64,000 nucleotides of DNA from Triticum aestivum (taxonomy: Eukaryota; Streptophyta; Magnoliopsida; Poales; Poaceae): the NCBI RefSeq assembly GCF_018294505.1, contig NC_057813.1:319695191-319759190 (forward strand), in the 5' to 3' direction. Positions within the stretch are counted from its first letter, which is position 1, and each line of letters starts with the position of its first letter. The notes under the pieces were generated by a model. It was not told the DNA's origin. It worked only from the letters and a program-made list of their open reading frames with translations, and made no database searches. Positions 12,400 to 24,159 of this stretch are shown here, piece after piece. The translations under genes and the position numbers were made by a program.

Positions 12400-14224
12400 T
12401 GATCATGAATTTGGAGCCCCTACCCCTCTTTTTCTAGTCTTCTTTTGCTTGATTTCGTCCTAAAATACGAAAATCCCCACCAAAAATAGCCCCAATTTTT
12501 TTTTGTGATTTGTTGGTTTGATGATGTTTTGTTGATTTTGATCCATGTATTTGCTTGGTTTCGAGTGGATCTAGCATCTCCCCAAGTTTCCCCAACTTCC
12601 ATCCACGAAATTCGTCAAATTGTGCCACCGAAATCATCCATTTCCGCCCCAAAATTGCGCCCTGATTTGATCTGTGAAGAATCCCGACACGAGTGGTACT
12701 ACCGCCCTCCAAGCGGTACTACCTCTAAGCACCACAAGTGGTACTACCGCCCTCCCAAGCGGTACTACCGCCCCACCCAGTTTCGGTGTTTCGAGTTTCA
12801 CCGTTTTGCCCATAACTTCCTCATCCGGAGTCCGATATTCGCGTTCTTTAGCTTGTTGAGTAGCTATTGACATCCCCCATCCATCTAGATAGGTTCCAAC
12901 ACCATTTGACTCCATCAAAATTTCCAAAATTTTGAAAGTTTGCCTAGGCCCTCCACCATATCATCCGCATAGCCACCACCGATCACCGCAACCTAACCCA
13001 TTTTGTTCCCCTTAGCATTTGAGGTTGTTTGAGTTGTGATTTGAGTCTCCTAAGGTGTTTCGGCTACTTAGGGACCATTGCTTCAACTCCAACACCGTGT
13101 ATAGTCCACCACCTTCCTCCACTTCCGCATTGCGTCTCAAAACCCATCATTGCATTCCCGCAATCCCATTGAGTTTCCGCAACCACCACCGCTTTCCCGC
13201 TACCACCATTTGACATTTGTCATTTGAGATTTTGAGTTCACGGTTTTTCCATTTCCTAAGGTGTTTCGGCTACTTAGGGATGAGTCTCCATCATCTTGGT
13301 GTCTACATCAAGAACACCGCCACTCATCATCGCAAAGGATGGTAACCTCGGCGACATCATTGTATATTCCCCTTGCAATTGCATTGTTAACCCCTAGCCC
13401 ATTTTGCGTTACTTGCCTATCGAGACTAGCCATTTGAGTATTGCCAGCAACGTGACTTGTGCACATTAGTGATAACACTTCCCATAGCATACTTACCATA
13501 TCATCGTGGTGCATATATTGGTATCATATCTTGTGTCACAAGTTTGTTCCCGCATATACACAATTGCTATATTGGTTTGTGCATTGTGCAAAAGTGGCCA
13601 TACAAAAAAAGAGAGTAAAGCTTTTAAGCAAAAGAAAGAGAGCAAAGAAGCTTGTAAGCAAGTGCCATAGCATCATGCCACATTGCACATAAGATTGTCA
13701 TATCCGATCATCTTGGATCATCTTGAGAGAGCATCGGGAACCATACATAGATAGCATACTTGGGATAGAGAGTTTATCCATTTTGCATCTTATAGGTTCT
13801 GCACAAGTGTCGTATCCGCCTATTGAGCAATCGTGCTAGCGTCTCTCTTGAGTTGTGCAACACGAGTGTTTTCCATGGATTCCACATTTTGTGCTCATTC
13901 CTTGGTTGCACAACCCCATTTATCTATCCGTGTGTGTGTTTTCGTGTGCCACATTGCTATTGGTCTACTTGTTTTGCTTGCAAATTTGTGAATCTCTTTC
14001 AACATTATTGACTCTTGCTAACATTTTGCATCAAATTTTTGTGCCACTATCCTCACCGAGCTCTACCATAAGCTTTACTTGATAGGTGTGAGTGAACAAG
14101 TCCGGTACCAATTCCACTATTCTTTCATTCACATTGAGGGAAACGGGATACATCCTCAACTTTGGGAAAAGGTAACTTGGTATTGTTTATCTCATTTCCT
14201 ACTCACCTCTACTCGAGTCTTGTG
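12400..14224 (+). other. E1 untranslated leader
   Basis: About 1.8 kb between the primer site and gag. No reading frame looks coding. It contains four more 13-bp palindromes (12693-12771), C-rich and A-rich stretches, and two copies of a CCTAAGGTGTTTCGGC phrase near 13049 and 13255. Nothing else was recognised. Confidence 0.7.
12693..12771 (+). repeat. Four 13-bp odd palindromes in the E1 leader
   Basis: Copies of (G/T)(C/T)GGTACTACCGC type start at 12693, 12713, 12738 and 12759. They are the same motif as in the LTR cluster at 11715-11906 but lie outside the LTR, downstream of the transcription start. Confidence 0.7.
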
Positions 14225-16073
14225 ATGGATAGGCAACGCATTTCACCTTCGGTCTACAACAACAATGACGAGTTCGATGCCACGAACAACAACTCCGACG
14301 CCAAGATGCAAGCTCAAATGGAGGAGATCAAAGCCCTCATCAAGTCCTACAAGCAATCTTCCTCATCTTCGAGAAGACGCTCAAGAGCACATGCTTTCGA
14401 GCTACCATCTCCGGCAAGATCACATCAGCATCGACACCATCACCAACAAGAACGTGAAGGTCAAGAGCTCTACACCAACAACCGCTCAAAGACTTCACCA
14501 TCTCCCTTGGCATCTTCGCCAAGTGACTTCAAGGCATCTTCGCGTACGGACATACGGCTTGTTCGCCAACAAGAACCTCAAGGCTACGCTCAAGAGAAGC
14601 TCCCCAAGCTCAAGTCCGCAACTTCACCGAGCTACTACGACCTCGACATCGACCACGCGATTCCTTTCTATGGGAATCAAGAACCCGAGGAGTATCTCGA
14701 GTGGGAGTGCTTGATGGACGACTACCTCAAGCTACATCAAGTTCGTCCCAAGATCAAGTGAAGTGCGCCACAAGAAACTTCCACGACTACGCCTCAACAT
14801 GGTGGATTCACACACCTTCGGAGAGCTACGAGATGAGTTGGCCCAAGACGAAGAGAGCTTTGCAGCGAGAATTCGTGCCTCCAACCTACACGGAACAACT
14901 TCGACGCTAATTGGAGAACACCATCCAAGGATCCAAGTCCATCGACAAGTACTTCAAGGAGATGAAGATCGCCTTGCGACGAGCCGGCGTGCACGACCCC
15001 ATTTTGATGAAGTTCCACTTCATGATGGGATTGAACAACGACATCTCCAAGACTATCTTCCTCGAAAACTACAAGTCCCTCGACAACTACTACATTGGTG
15101 CTCTCAAGGCGGAACAAGAACTCATGAAGGCCAAGGCTTCTCCACCCCAAGCACACTTCGCAGCGACCAAGCTCTACGACAAGCATGAGGCTAGTACCAC
15201 CATGATGTCCAAGCCCGAAGAGCTCCAAGATGATGCTCCCAAGTTTGACTTCACCGCCATCCATCTTTGTGGCATTGATGATGCCGAGTCTACCTTGACT
15301 CTTTTTCAAGATGGTGCGGCGACGAGTACGACTACGGAGACCCGCAAGGACCAAGCTTTGGAGGCATGCGACAAGGTGGCGAGCAAGGATGATGCTTCCA
15401 TTTTAGGAGGCAAGAGTGATGATGTGCCATCTTCGGCCTTCATCCACGGCGATGGTGACGAGATGATCGAGCATGGTATTTTCCCTTCGATCATGAAGGA
15501 GAGTGATGATGTGCCATCTTCGGCCTTCATCCATGGCGACGACGATGAGATGGTTGAGTATTTCACATCGACCACGGCGACGTATGATGACTTGAGTGAC
15601 TTGTGTCACCATATTGAGAGTGAGAGTGAGTTCACCACTAGCTCCATATATGATGAGTTGCCCCAATTCCCATGTGAGGAGAGCCACAACCCCCACCACC
15701 TGAGTGAGATGAGTGACTCCACCATACGTGAGTTTGAGTGCACCTATTTTGAGGGAGTGAGTGAACCACCACATAGAGAGAGTGTGATAGTTGATAGGGC
15801 ATGCGAGGCCACTATGATTTCTAATGACTTAACCTCTACCTCTATTGTGTCTTCTCATTTGGTGCAGGTCCCATATATGATGATGCGCCGAATCTCGACG
15901 ACTTTGTCCTTCCTTTGGACAAGACGATGGCCATGGTGGAATATGATGCACCCCCCACATGGTTCCATCAAGTTGATGATGATGACCACCATTTGGTCTT
16001 TCCCACCTCACCTACAACACTTGAGTGGAATGAGAAAGGTAACATAGGTGAAGGTGATGACCACCATTCTTGA
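14225..16073 (+). pseudogene. gag: E1 gag-like protein, frameshifted
   Basis: A Ty3/gypsy Gag-like capsid region. Translation from ATG at 14225 gives a Gln- and Ser-rich head, then the capsid part with IPFYGNQEPEEYLEW. A one-base loss near 14751 moves the frame: FHDYASTWW lies in the next frame, followed by a TAA at 14908 where CAA (Gln) is likely ancestral. The frame continues through KYFKEMKIALRRAG and an acidic tail with a duplicated SDDVPSSAFIHGD module. Near 15869 it must shift again to continue as PIYDDAPNLDDF and end at 16071-16073. No CCHC zinc knuckle was found. The sequence around 15869 (pyrimidines, then TGCAG and GT) also looks like a splice acceptor, so the last shift could be an intron boundary. 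Confidence 0.75.
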
Positions 16074-18910
16074 CATTGATTTCTTGCATGATGTTGATCC
16101 ACCTAGTACCATGCATCATGCTAGTATTATTTCCCCATGGTGATGATTTGTCCATTTATGATGAGTATGATTATTCTCATGTGGAGTCTATTAGTAGTGA
16201 TGCCATGTTACATATGATTTCTTGTGACAATTCTTTAAGTCACATCATGTTTGATAATCCGCTTGACTTTCCGTATGCTATGCATGAGATTCACCATATG
16301 TCATATTTGCAATCTCATCATAGCAACTATGCATATGCCTTTCAAATTAACCCAATTTGCACTTATGGCATAGATGACAAGCCCATGGTTATTGGCATTT
16401 GTTTTTCTTGTGATGATATTGATATGCTCCCTTTGCATCTTTTATCTCATAGGCCATGCCATGACCACCTAGCTTCGAGTATGCATTGTTTTGGATGTTG
16501 TCCATTTTCTCCATATGATGTTTCCGCTATTTCTCATGAGGAGACCCCCATAGTTTCCTCATACATGTTAGGAGATTTTTATCCATCCCATCCATTGCAT
16601 GATCCCAATAATTATGTGCACCATATGTTCCCCATGAATAAACATGCTATTGTTGTGCCATATACTTCTATGCTAAATTTGCATCCCCATCGTGTCATAC
16701 ACAATAACTATTCTTTCATGATGGATGACATGTTCTTATACCATGCATCAAATTTCTTTGAGTGATGCTTATCTTGTGCCAACTCACACGTGCACATACA
16801 CATCATGATGGATGATGTGTACATTTACCACGCACACAATTTCTTTGGTTAGTGTCTCTTTTGTGTAGGTACCCATGAATACTTGTCAACCTCGCAATCC
16901 CACGAGTTGACAAAACGAGCTTTAGAGAGCAATGAGGACTTGGGATCCCATGGATTGTCTTTCCCACCGCTCTCTTCGCGCAAAGACTTAGCGCATTTCT
17001 TCTACATGGCCCTCAATTGGCTATGGGTGGTTGTCCATTACATATTATATGCCCATCTTGCCATGTTCACTTTGCATGATATGCCTATTCCTATGCCTTT
17101 GCCATGCAGTTGTGACCCATGCTTTGCTTTACACATGATGATTGGCTCTCATACTTTTAGGTGTATTTGCAAGCTTGGTGGAGATATTGCTTGTTGTTGC
17201 CCCGTTCCATTTGTGACCCACCCCTATTATGATACTATGAGCTTGCTTTGTATTCGTGCTTGCGATATGTCATGTGCATTGTCTATGCCTAGTATTTGCT
17301 CACATGACATGATTGCCATGATTTACTCTAGTGTGTTGCATCTTCGCTCCACTAGTTTGCATGACTTGATCTCTATGCTTGCTCGTGTTGCATCACCCAT
17401 GATTCATACTTGCTCATCTCATGCAGTTGATGACAACCATCTACATGCTTTGCACATGATTGATATTGCTTCTTGTCATATATCTCCATGTGTTGCCTCT
17501 CTTATTCTAGATGACTTGCCATGTATTGAGTGCAACAATGCTCTTAATCTTGCTCATGAGATTGCCCCCATAGCATTCTCACATATATTTGGAGATTTTG
17601 ACATATTCGTTGTGAAGCATGCTTGTCTTCCCTCTTTGCACCATATACCTAGTTCCATGAATATAGCCATTTTTGCATCTTATTATTCATGCACTTGTGA
17701 TTCTAATGATTATGTGCAAGAGAAGAGAACCATCATGATGGATGATGTGTTTATCTACCATGCATATACGTTCTTTGCTTTGTTTTGTGCATGTGTAGGA
17801 TACTTGGACTTCGTGTCGACTTCCCCTTCATGTGAGTTGACCTTTCGAGCTCTTGAGAGCGAGCCTCATACATTCTACCATGACTCCCTTCTACACCACA
17901 TTTCCTACCACTTCGGCATTGTGAAGAATGCACAAGGACATGCCTTCAAGGTGACATCTTTCTTGAGCATGGATATTGCGGATCATACTACTTATGTTGC
18001 TTGCACCGTGAGACTTATTGGCCATCTTGGACCACTTGATATCGCACTTGCTAGAGATCTTGCTTTGACTTGCCATTTTCACATTCCCATGCATCATGAT
18101 ATATATGCCTTGTGTGTTGCATACAATTCTTGCATTACTTGCTCCTATCATATGTTTGATTGCAACAATGTCACTTCTTCACATATGCCATGTCCCATTG
18201 CTTGTCGCATGCTTGACTTGATTGCCTCACACATGATGAAAAATTGCTCTTTATATTGTGTTGAGTGCTACACTATATTCACTACACCCTATGCACGTTA
18301 TGTTTGGATTGTCTTGCACTTCACCCATGTGTTTAGACACTTCATTTTATCTGGTGTTGTGAATCCTTCCTATGCCTACCATAGACCTTTCATTGAGCAA
18401 TTTGTGAATGCTTGCTATGACCTCGAGGTAGATGCTTATGCTATTGTCATACATATTTGCATCTCTACCTCACATTTACATGCTTGTTCCAATGATATTT
18501 TTGCTTGTGCTCGATTGATATGCTTACATGCCATGTCACAATCCTTTGTCACACCCTATGCTATGCTTGATGACAACACTTGTTTGGTGAATCACCTCCT
18601 GAATGCTTTGTTTTGCACTAACGCTAACCTCATTTGTTTTTCCAAGTGTTTGTTCTATTTGCTCCTTTTGAAGGAATCACAAGCTGGTGCCACATTGGAG
18701 AGTGCCCATTTCGAGCTTCAAGATGACGAGAACTTGGTGATTGAACACTCCGACATGGCGATGCCATCTCTTTCCCATGGTTATTTGGTTTTCGATCCGA
18801 GGTCGGATCTTTCCCAAGGGGGAGGGGATGATGCGGAGCATCCTACGGACTCACCATGTCAAGAGTTCATTTGGCAAGTGACACGTGCGACCTCTACTTC
18901 TCATACATAA
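16074..18910 (+). CDS. Cys/His/Met-rich long reading frame of E1, function unknown
   Basis: I do not recognise this protein. One frame stays open from 16070 to 16762 and from 16883 to 18910 (675 codons), with stops only at 16763 and 16850 between. It is very rich in His, Cys, Met, Asp and Ser because the DNA is rich in CATG/TGCAT words. A phrase like MMDDVFIYHA occurs near 16718, 16805 and 17735; the last two are followed by CVG-Y/E and then an S-ELT-RALES phrase, so the frame holds a ~930-bp internal duplication. The frame runs through the purine tract into the LTR. A diverged relative at 30336-30714 and 51769-52230 aligns in the same frame with one TGA. It takes the place pol would occupy but has no pol motif. 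It may be a real element protein or constrained non-coding sequence. Confidence 0.5.
18816..18828 (+). other. E1 polypurine tract
   Basis: AAGGGGGAGGGGA sits immediately before the LTR start TGATGCGG. The same tract precedes the 5' LTR at 11416-11428. Confidence 0.85.
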
Positions 18911-19128
18911 AGGTGAATCTTCTCCTTTACACGTGTTCACTTGACCCCTTCGAGGATGGTATACTACTTGACACTCCAATTGTGTGCATGCATAGGTATT
19001 GTTGGAGCTTCACGAATGACGAGGAGGAGTGCAAGTGCCAAGGAACGCCTACACCATCCGCGAGGGAAGCGTGGAAGCGAAGACGAAAGAAGAAGGACCT
19101 GCCCAGTCCAGAAAGGGCGGTACTACCG
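18829..19128 (+). repeat. E1 3' LTR, truncated variant A
   Basis: The 300 bp match the start of the 5' LTR (11429 onward). The match stops inside GCGGTACTACC, the first palindrome of the cluster, where a second LTR start follows directly. Confidence 0.85.
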
Positions 19129-19405
19129 TGATGCGGAGCATCCCACGTTCATCCCCATGTACACTCCGACTACTCTCCAAGCCCCAAGAGGACATATGAC
19201 GAGACCTCGAACATACGCCATTGGACACAAGGTGAATTCACTCCTCTTCGAACCGTCACTTTCCACATGTGAGACATGGCTACTACCTCATGCATGGACC
19301 TTGCCTATACTCAGGTACAACCAAGATGACCATGGAGAATCAAAGGACCAAGGCCAAGCATGGAAGAGGAGAAGGAAGAAGAAGAACGGACAAGACAGGA
19401 CTTGC

Positions 19406-19598
19406 CCGGATCATTCGGATACCCAGCCGAACGACCCGGACCAAGCCCGGGTGATCTGGACCCCCACCTGGACGATCCGAGTAATATGCCCGAAGGCACC
19501 CGAAGCCTGCTCGATGATGCCGGATCATCCGGATGGTCGCCTGGATCATCCGGACCCCCGACACCCGGATCATCCGGGCCACCATCCAGATCATCCGG
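19406..19598 (+). promoter_or_regulatory. Cluster of five CCGGATCATCCGG-type odd palindromes
   Basis: Copies or near copies start at 19406, 19520, 19541, 19565 and 19586, with degenerate half-sites between. They are 13 bp, CGG-N5-CCG, with a central C, as in variant A, but with different inner bases. They end ~77 bp before the TATA box. A role is inferred from symmetry and position. Confidence 0.6.
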
Positions 19599-19674
19599 AT
19601 CCCGCCTGCGTGCATGACTTGGGCCAAGGCCCGTGTACCCCTTCTCCCCTCACTTACCCCTTCGTGGCTTAGAC

Positions 19675-19682
19675 TATATATA
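19675..19682 (+). promoter_or_regulatory. TATA box of variant B LTR
   Basis: TATATATA in the CTTCGTGGCTTAGAC context shared with variant A. Confidence 0.7.
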
Positions 19683-20045
19683 GACCCCCTCCTCCTCCTA
19701 GATAGGGTTAGCATTGGTTTTGCTCATTTGACATAGAGCTTTGCTCATCCATACGGATCTCCTCCTCGTGAGAGACCGCGGCCTCTTCGGAGAAGATTCA
19801 CCATGGATTCAAGACCCCTTTAAGGGAAGATCCCTCGTGGATTCAAGACCTCCTCTCAGAGATGAGCTACCACCACTTGTGTCGTCCTTTGTTCGATTTG
19901 GACCATGTATCTCTTTTTGTTCCTTGGATCTAGCACATGTGTGATCATATTCGCGTTGGTTGAGTGTTTTCTCTTGTGTTCCCCCGTGATTTCCCTCGTT
20001 TCCTTCCGTGCGTTCTTTGTGTTCCTTGTAGGGATCCTCTCCAAA

Positions 20046-22609
20046 CGTAGCGACCAAACCTCAAACAGTCCGATCTCTGTGCATCAGTGTCATCCCTGGA
20101 TCGGTAATGCTGACACGCACAGTACTTGAAGGATTTATAACAGAGTAGCAACCACACACTTATTACATCGAATGTCTCAAAAGAGAACTTATTACAATAA
20201 ATATGGCTTAAGGCCATCTAATAACGATAAAAACGGAAGGCTTGGAAGATAAGCGAGTCCATCAACTCCAACGGCATCACTGATAAAATCACGCCCTAAG
20301 GCACCTTACTCGTCGTCTGAAAAGTCTGCAACATGAACGTTGCAGCCCGAAAATGGGTCAGCACATGGAATATGCTGGCAATGTAACACATAGAGAGTAA
20401 TGAATAGAATAATCCTATCGCTACATGCATATATGGCTCGTGGAAAGCTCTATGGTTACAGTTTTGCATAAAGCCAATTTTTTCCTACAACAAAGGAATA
20501 AATTTTATTTAACTATCATGGTGGTTGTTAAACATTGAGAAGGTTCCTCCAACTCAATCCTGATTAAGCATCATCATTAACCCAACAAAATTAAATTAAG
20601 TAACATGATGAGATTCACATGATAATCCAAGTACTAGATACTCAAAACGTCCATAACCGGGGACACGTGTAACCATGATTAGTTTATACACTCTGCAGAG
20701 GTTTGCGCACTTTTGGCCGCAAAACTCGATCTCCTCCGCTTGATTTCTCGCACTACACCGTGTTTGAGAAACGGATGACCGAGACACAGTCTATCAGAAG
20801 CATTAACTCTTTACTCTAGGTAGACAGTACCAACCTACATCCCCTACATCTGCTAGTCTACCACTTAAAGAAGTCACACAACATACTCAACTATGCTAGA
20901 GCCCGCAGTAGCTTGCGGCTGCACATGGAAGTTTCTAGCATGAATAATCTCATGATCCCTTTGAGCCTGGGTGGCGGTCCATAGGAGAATCACACGATAC
21001 CCCAGGATTTCCAAAAAAATACAGGCAACACTAGGTTCCCTAGGTACGTCAATCCACCCAGATGTGGATTTAAGTTGCCACCTTAAGTAAACCATTAAAT
21101 AACAATCTCACATCTGTCATAGATACACTCACCCAATCCACGTCTACTAGCATAACATAGCAATATAAGCAAGCGTAGAAGTAACTCCCAAAGGTTTGAT
21201 AAATAAACAGGTAATAAGTACTACCTCATCTACTTCCCAATACCCACATATTAATCAGATCCTAATCATGCAATTGTTTGAGGATTGATCTAATGCAATA
21301 AAACTGGGTAGTAAAGAGGTATGATCAAAGTGTTACTTGCCTTGCTGATGATCCGTGAAACCTAGAGATTCGAAGTAGCAAGCGGCGCACTCCGGGTACT
21401 CTATCACAAACAAACAAGCATCCAATAAGCACTCATCTAATGCACAAGTAAAACTCAAATAAAAGATCTAACCAGAAGGTTCAACTTAAGGACTCCGGTT
21501 TGCAAAAAGAATCAAATCAAACGAAGCATCGAAACTCAAATGGCGAAAGAAACACGCTTCATTTTACTAATCTGGCCTAAGTCAAATTTTACAGTATCAA
21601 AAACTTGTTTGAGTTGGTTAAACAGAAAGAGGGTTTTGAGACGAAACTCTAGGCGGTTGAATCGCCTGATTCTGATAAACGAGCGAAAAGTTATACTAGA
21701 ACGAAAATCAGATCAGAAATCACGATCAGAAATAATCGCGGAAAAATCCGAGAAAAAGAAAAATGGACGAACAGGCTAACGAACGAACGTTCGCTGTCTG
21801 CAGCTAAACGACGAAAACCGTTCGTTAAAACAAATATACGGACGAACGTCCGCTAAATAAACTAAACCGGAAAAAATAAAAACGATCTAATAATAAAAAA
21901 CAACCGCGTTTTTTTAAAAAACCGGGCGGTTAACCGGCGAAAACCGGCGGCGGAGGACTCCGGCGAGGACGGCGGCAGTCGGCGGCGGCGGCGGGTGGCG
22001 GCGGCGGCGGCTGGGATGGCGACGGGGCTAGGGTTTGAGCGCGGGTGGGCTGGGGTGGGCTCGGCGGCGCTATTTAAAGGGGGCCGGCCAGGGGAGTCCT
22101 GGCCGAAAACGGCCCGAGGTTGGTTCGCGTTTTAAAAAAAATGCGTAGAAAAACGATTAAAATAAATACTAAACGAACTCCAAAAATCCCAAAATAAATT
22201 TTCCCCGTCCTCTAAAATCGAGCCGGACAAGGTGAACATTTATTTGGGGCCTAAATGCAATTTTGAAAAACGCGCATTTTTCCTAATTCAAACAAAATAA
22301 CGATAAAACTCCGAAATAAAATCTTATTTGATTTTAATATTAAATCCTCAATATTTCTTTATTTTGGGAAAGTCATTTTATTCCCTATATTTTTATAATA
22401 GAAAAATTGAACATAAAATGATTAAAATCAAATGATCCTATTTTCAAATTTTGAAAAAACTCAAATATGAAAATAACGAAATCCCCAACTCTCTCCGTGG
22501 GTCCTTGAGTTGCGTAGAATTTCTAGGATAGGGCCAAAATGCAATAAAATATGATATGCAAAGATGATCTAATGTATAACATTCCAAACTGAAAATTCGG
22601 GATGTTACA
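20046..22609 (-). repeat. E2 3' LTR (left), 2,564 bp
   Basis: It matches 28059-30335 except for a ~360-bp block (about 22193-22556) absent from the right copy. On the minus strand a TATA-like TTTAAATA lies at 22071-22078. The following transcribed leader (about 21950-22040) is a very GC-rich CGG-type stretch. Confidence 0.9.
22071..22078 (-). promoter_or_regulatory. TATA-like box of E2 left LTR
   Basis: TTTAAATA on the minus strand, conserved in the right LTR at 30120-30127, upstream of the GC-rich leader. Confidence 0.55.
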
Positions 22610-22624
22610 AACCTACCACCTTTA
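22610..22624 (-). other. E2 polypurine tract
   Basis: Minus-strand AAAGGTGGTAGGTT directly precedes the 3' LTR start TGTAACATCC. It overlaps the end of the pol stop region. Confidence 0.75.
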
Positions 22625-22839
22625 AGATGAATCTCGTCCTCGAGATTCGGTTTGGCTAGAAAATAGGTGAGGGTGGTCCTTCAGTAGGTCTTCTTCTCGC
22701 TCCCAGGTGGCTTCGTCTTCGGTATGGTCGCTCCACTGAACTTTGCAAAAACTTGATAACCTTGATGCGCGTGACTCGGCTGGCATATTCGAGAATCTTG
22801 ACTGGTTTCTCCTCGTAGGTCAAATCACTATCCAACTGA
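22622..22839 (-). pseudogene. E2 chromodomain at integrase C-terminus, frameshifted
   Basis: The minus strand reads LEYASRVTRIKVIKF, then an extra T in a run (AAGTTTTTGC, near 22745) shifts the frame. In the corrected frame the text continues with VQWSDHTEDEATWE and EEDLLKDHPHLF, a typical chromodomain of plant chromoviruses, and ends at TAA 22622-22624. Chromodomains are thought to guide integration to heterochromatin. The unshifted frame runs to a stop at 22656 instead. Confidence 0.8.
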
Positions 22840-24159
22840 ATCGCTTCGAGGGGAACTGTATCTCTCAGCGGTATATCAGCCATCTCTGCGTGGCACTTCT
22901 TCAACTGGGAAACGTGGAACACATCATGAACTCCTGACAATCCTTCGGGCAATTCCAACTTATAAGCAACTTCTCTCATACGCTCCAGAACTCTATATGG
23001 TCCTACAAAACGTGGCGCTAACTTTCCCTTAACTCCAAAGCGCTTAACTCCTCGAAGTGGAGATACACGAAGATAAACTTTGTCTCCGACTTCATAAACT
23101 GTCTCGTTGCATAGAATCTGCATAGCTCTTCTGCCTGGACTGGGCTACCTTGAGCCTATCGCGGATCAACTTCACCTTCTGTTCAGACTCCTTAATCAAA
23201 TCTAGTCCAAACAACTAACGGTCTCCAACTTCATCCCACAACAACGGTGTCCTGCACCTCCTTCCGTACAAAGCTTCGAAAGGGGTCATCTTCAAACTGG
23301 ATTGATAACTGTTGTTGTAAGAGAACTCCGCATATGGAAAATTGTCGTCCCAACTAGATCCATAATCTAGCGCACAAGCTCTCAGCATGTCCTCCAGAAT
23401 CTGATTGACTCTCTCGGTCTGTCCATCTGTCTGCAGATGAAAGGCTGTACTGAACTCTAGCCTGGTACCCAAAGTTTCGTGTAACTGATTCCAGAACTTT
23501 GAGGTAAACTGGGTTCATCTATCCGATACAATACTCCTCGGAACTCCATGCAGACATACGATCATAGTCATGTATATCTTTGCCAACTTAGCACTGGTGT
23601 AAGTGGTCTTCACTGGGATGAAATGAGCTACCTTCGTCAAACGATCGACTACAAACCATATCAAGTCATAGCCTGAACGATTTCTGGGCAATCCAGTGAT
23701 AAAATCCATGCCTAGCTTATCCCACTTCCATTCGGGTATCGACAATGGTCGTAGCAATCCTGCTGGCTTCTAATGCTCTGCCTTCACTCTCTGACATACA
23801 TCACATACTGCTACATACTCTGCAATATCCTTCTTCATTCCGGTCCACCAAAAAGTGTCCTTCAAATCCAAATACATCTTGGTATTTCCTGGGTGAATCG
23901 AATACAGTGAATCATGGGCCTCTTGCAGAATCAACTTCCTGATCTCCGGGTCATTAGGCACATAAATGCGGTCCTCAAACCATAAGGTATCATGATCATC
24001 CTCACGAAAACCTTTAGCTTTTCCTTTGCTCATCTTCTCCTTTTTCTCGGCAATCTCCTGGTCAGTCTTCTGAGCTTCTCTTATCTTATCCATGAAAGTA
24101 GACTGAATCTCCAATGCTGCTACATAGCCTCTCAGAACTATCTCCAAACATAGCTCGCG
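22840..24159 (-). pseudogene. E2 integrase with in-frame stops
   Basis: The zinc-binding HHCC part ([13 protein letters not shown] ... [11 protein letters not shown]) lies at about 23770-23940. The core shows the first Asp in LGMDFITGLPR, the second in IVSDR, where the next codon (Gly) is a TGA stop, and the Glu in DGQTERVNQ. Stops are TAG at 23770, TGA at 23515 and TAG at 23215, all in one frame. A one-base shift near 23105 precedes the C-terminal part with VFHVSQLKKC. The enzyme would join element DNA to the chromosome but cannot be made intact. Confidence 0.9.

Larger units (their letters stand above)
11429..20045 (+). mobile_element. E1: gag-only non-autonomous LTR element, 3' LTR chimeric
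   Basis: E1 has a 949-bp 5' LTR (TG...CA), a tRNA-Met-like primer site, a ~1.85-kb leader, a damaged gag, a long non-pol reading frame, a purine tract and a 3' LTR. No protease, reverse transcriptase or integrase motif appears anywhere in the interior, so mobilisation would need an autonomous partner. The 3' LTR breaks after 300 bp and is replaced by a divergent LTR beginning again with TGATGCGGAGC. It ends where E2 starts, ~45 bp short of a full LTR. No target duplication can be seen because both ends abut other repeats. Confidence 0.85.
19129..20045 (+). repeat. Variant B LTR related to E1, 3' end missing
   Basis: It starts TGATGCGGAGC and follows the same plan as variant A (start, GAAGCGAAG-like purine stretch, palindromes, GGCTTAGAC plus TATA, U5) but most of U3 is diverged. 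The palindromes are a different 13-mer. It stops at CTCCAAA, ~45 bp before the expected CA end, where E2 begins. It could be a separate element's LTR joined by recombination, or the 5' LTR of E1' whose 5' interior is lost. Confidence 0.75.

Noticed and set aside
11715..12771. CRISPR-like array of short palindromic repeats
   Set aside because: Spacers are irregular (4-40 bp), repeats vary, and this is plant nuclear transposon DNA.
13300..14160. Host gene exon in the E1 leader
   Set aside because: Short frames only, no splice signals that link to coding text, and position between primer site and gag.
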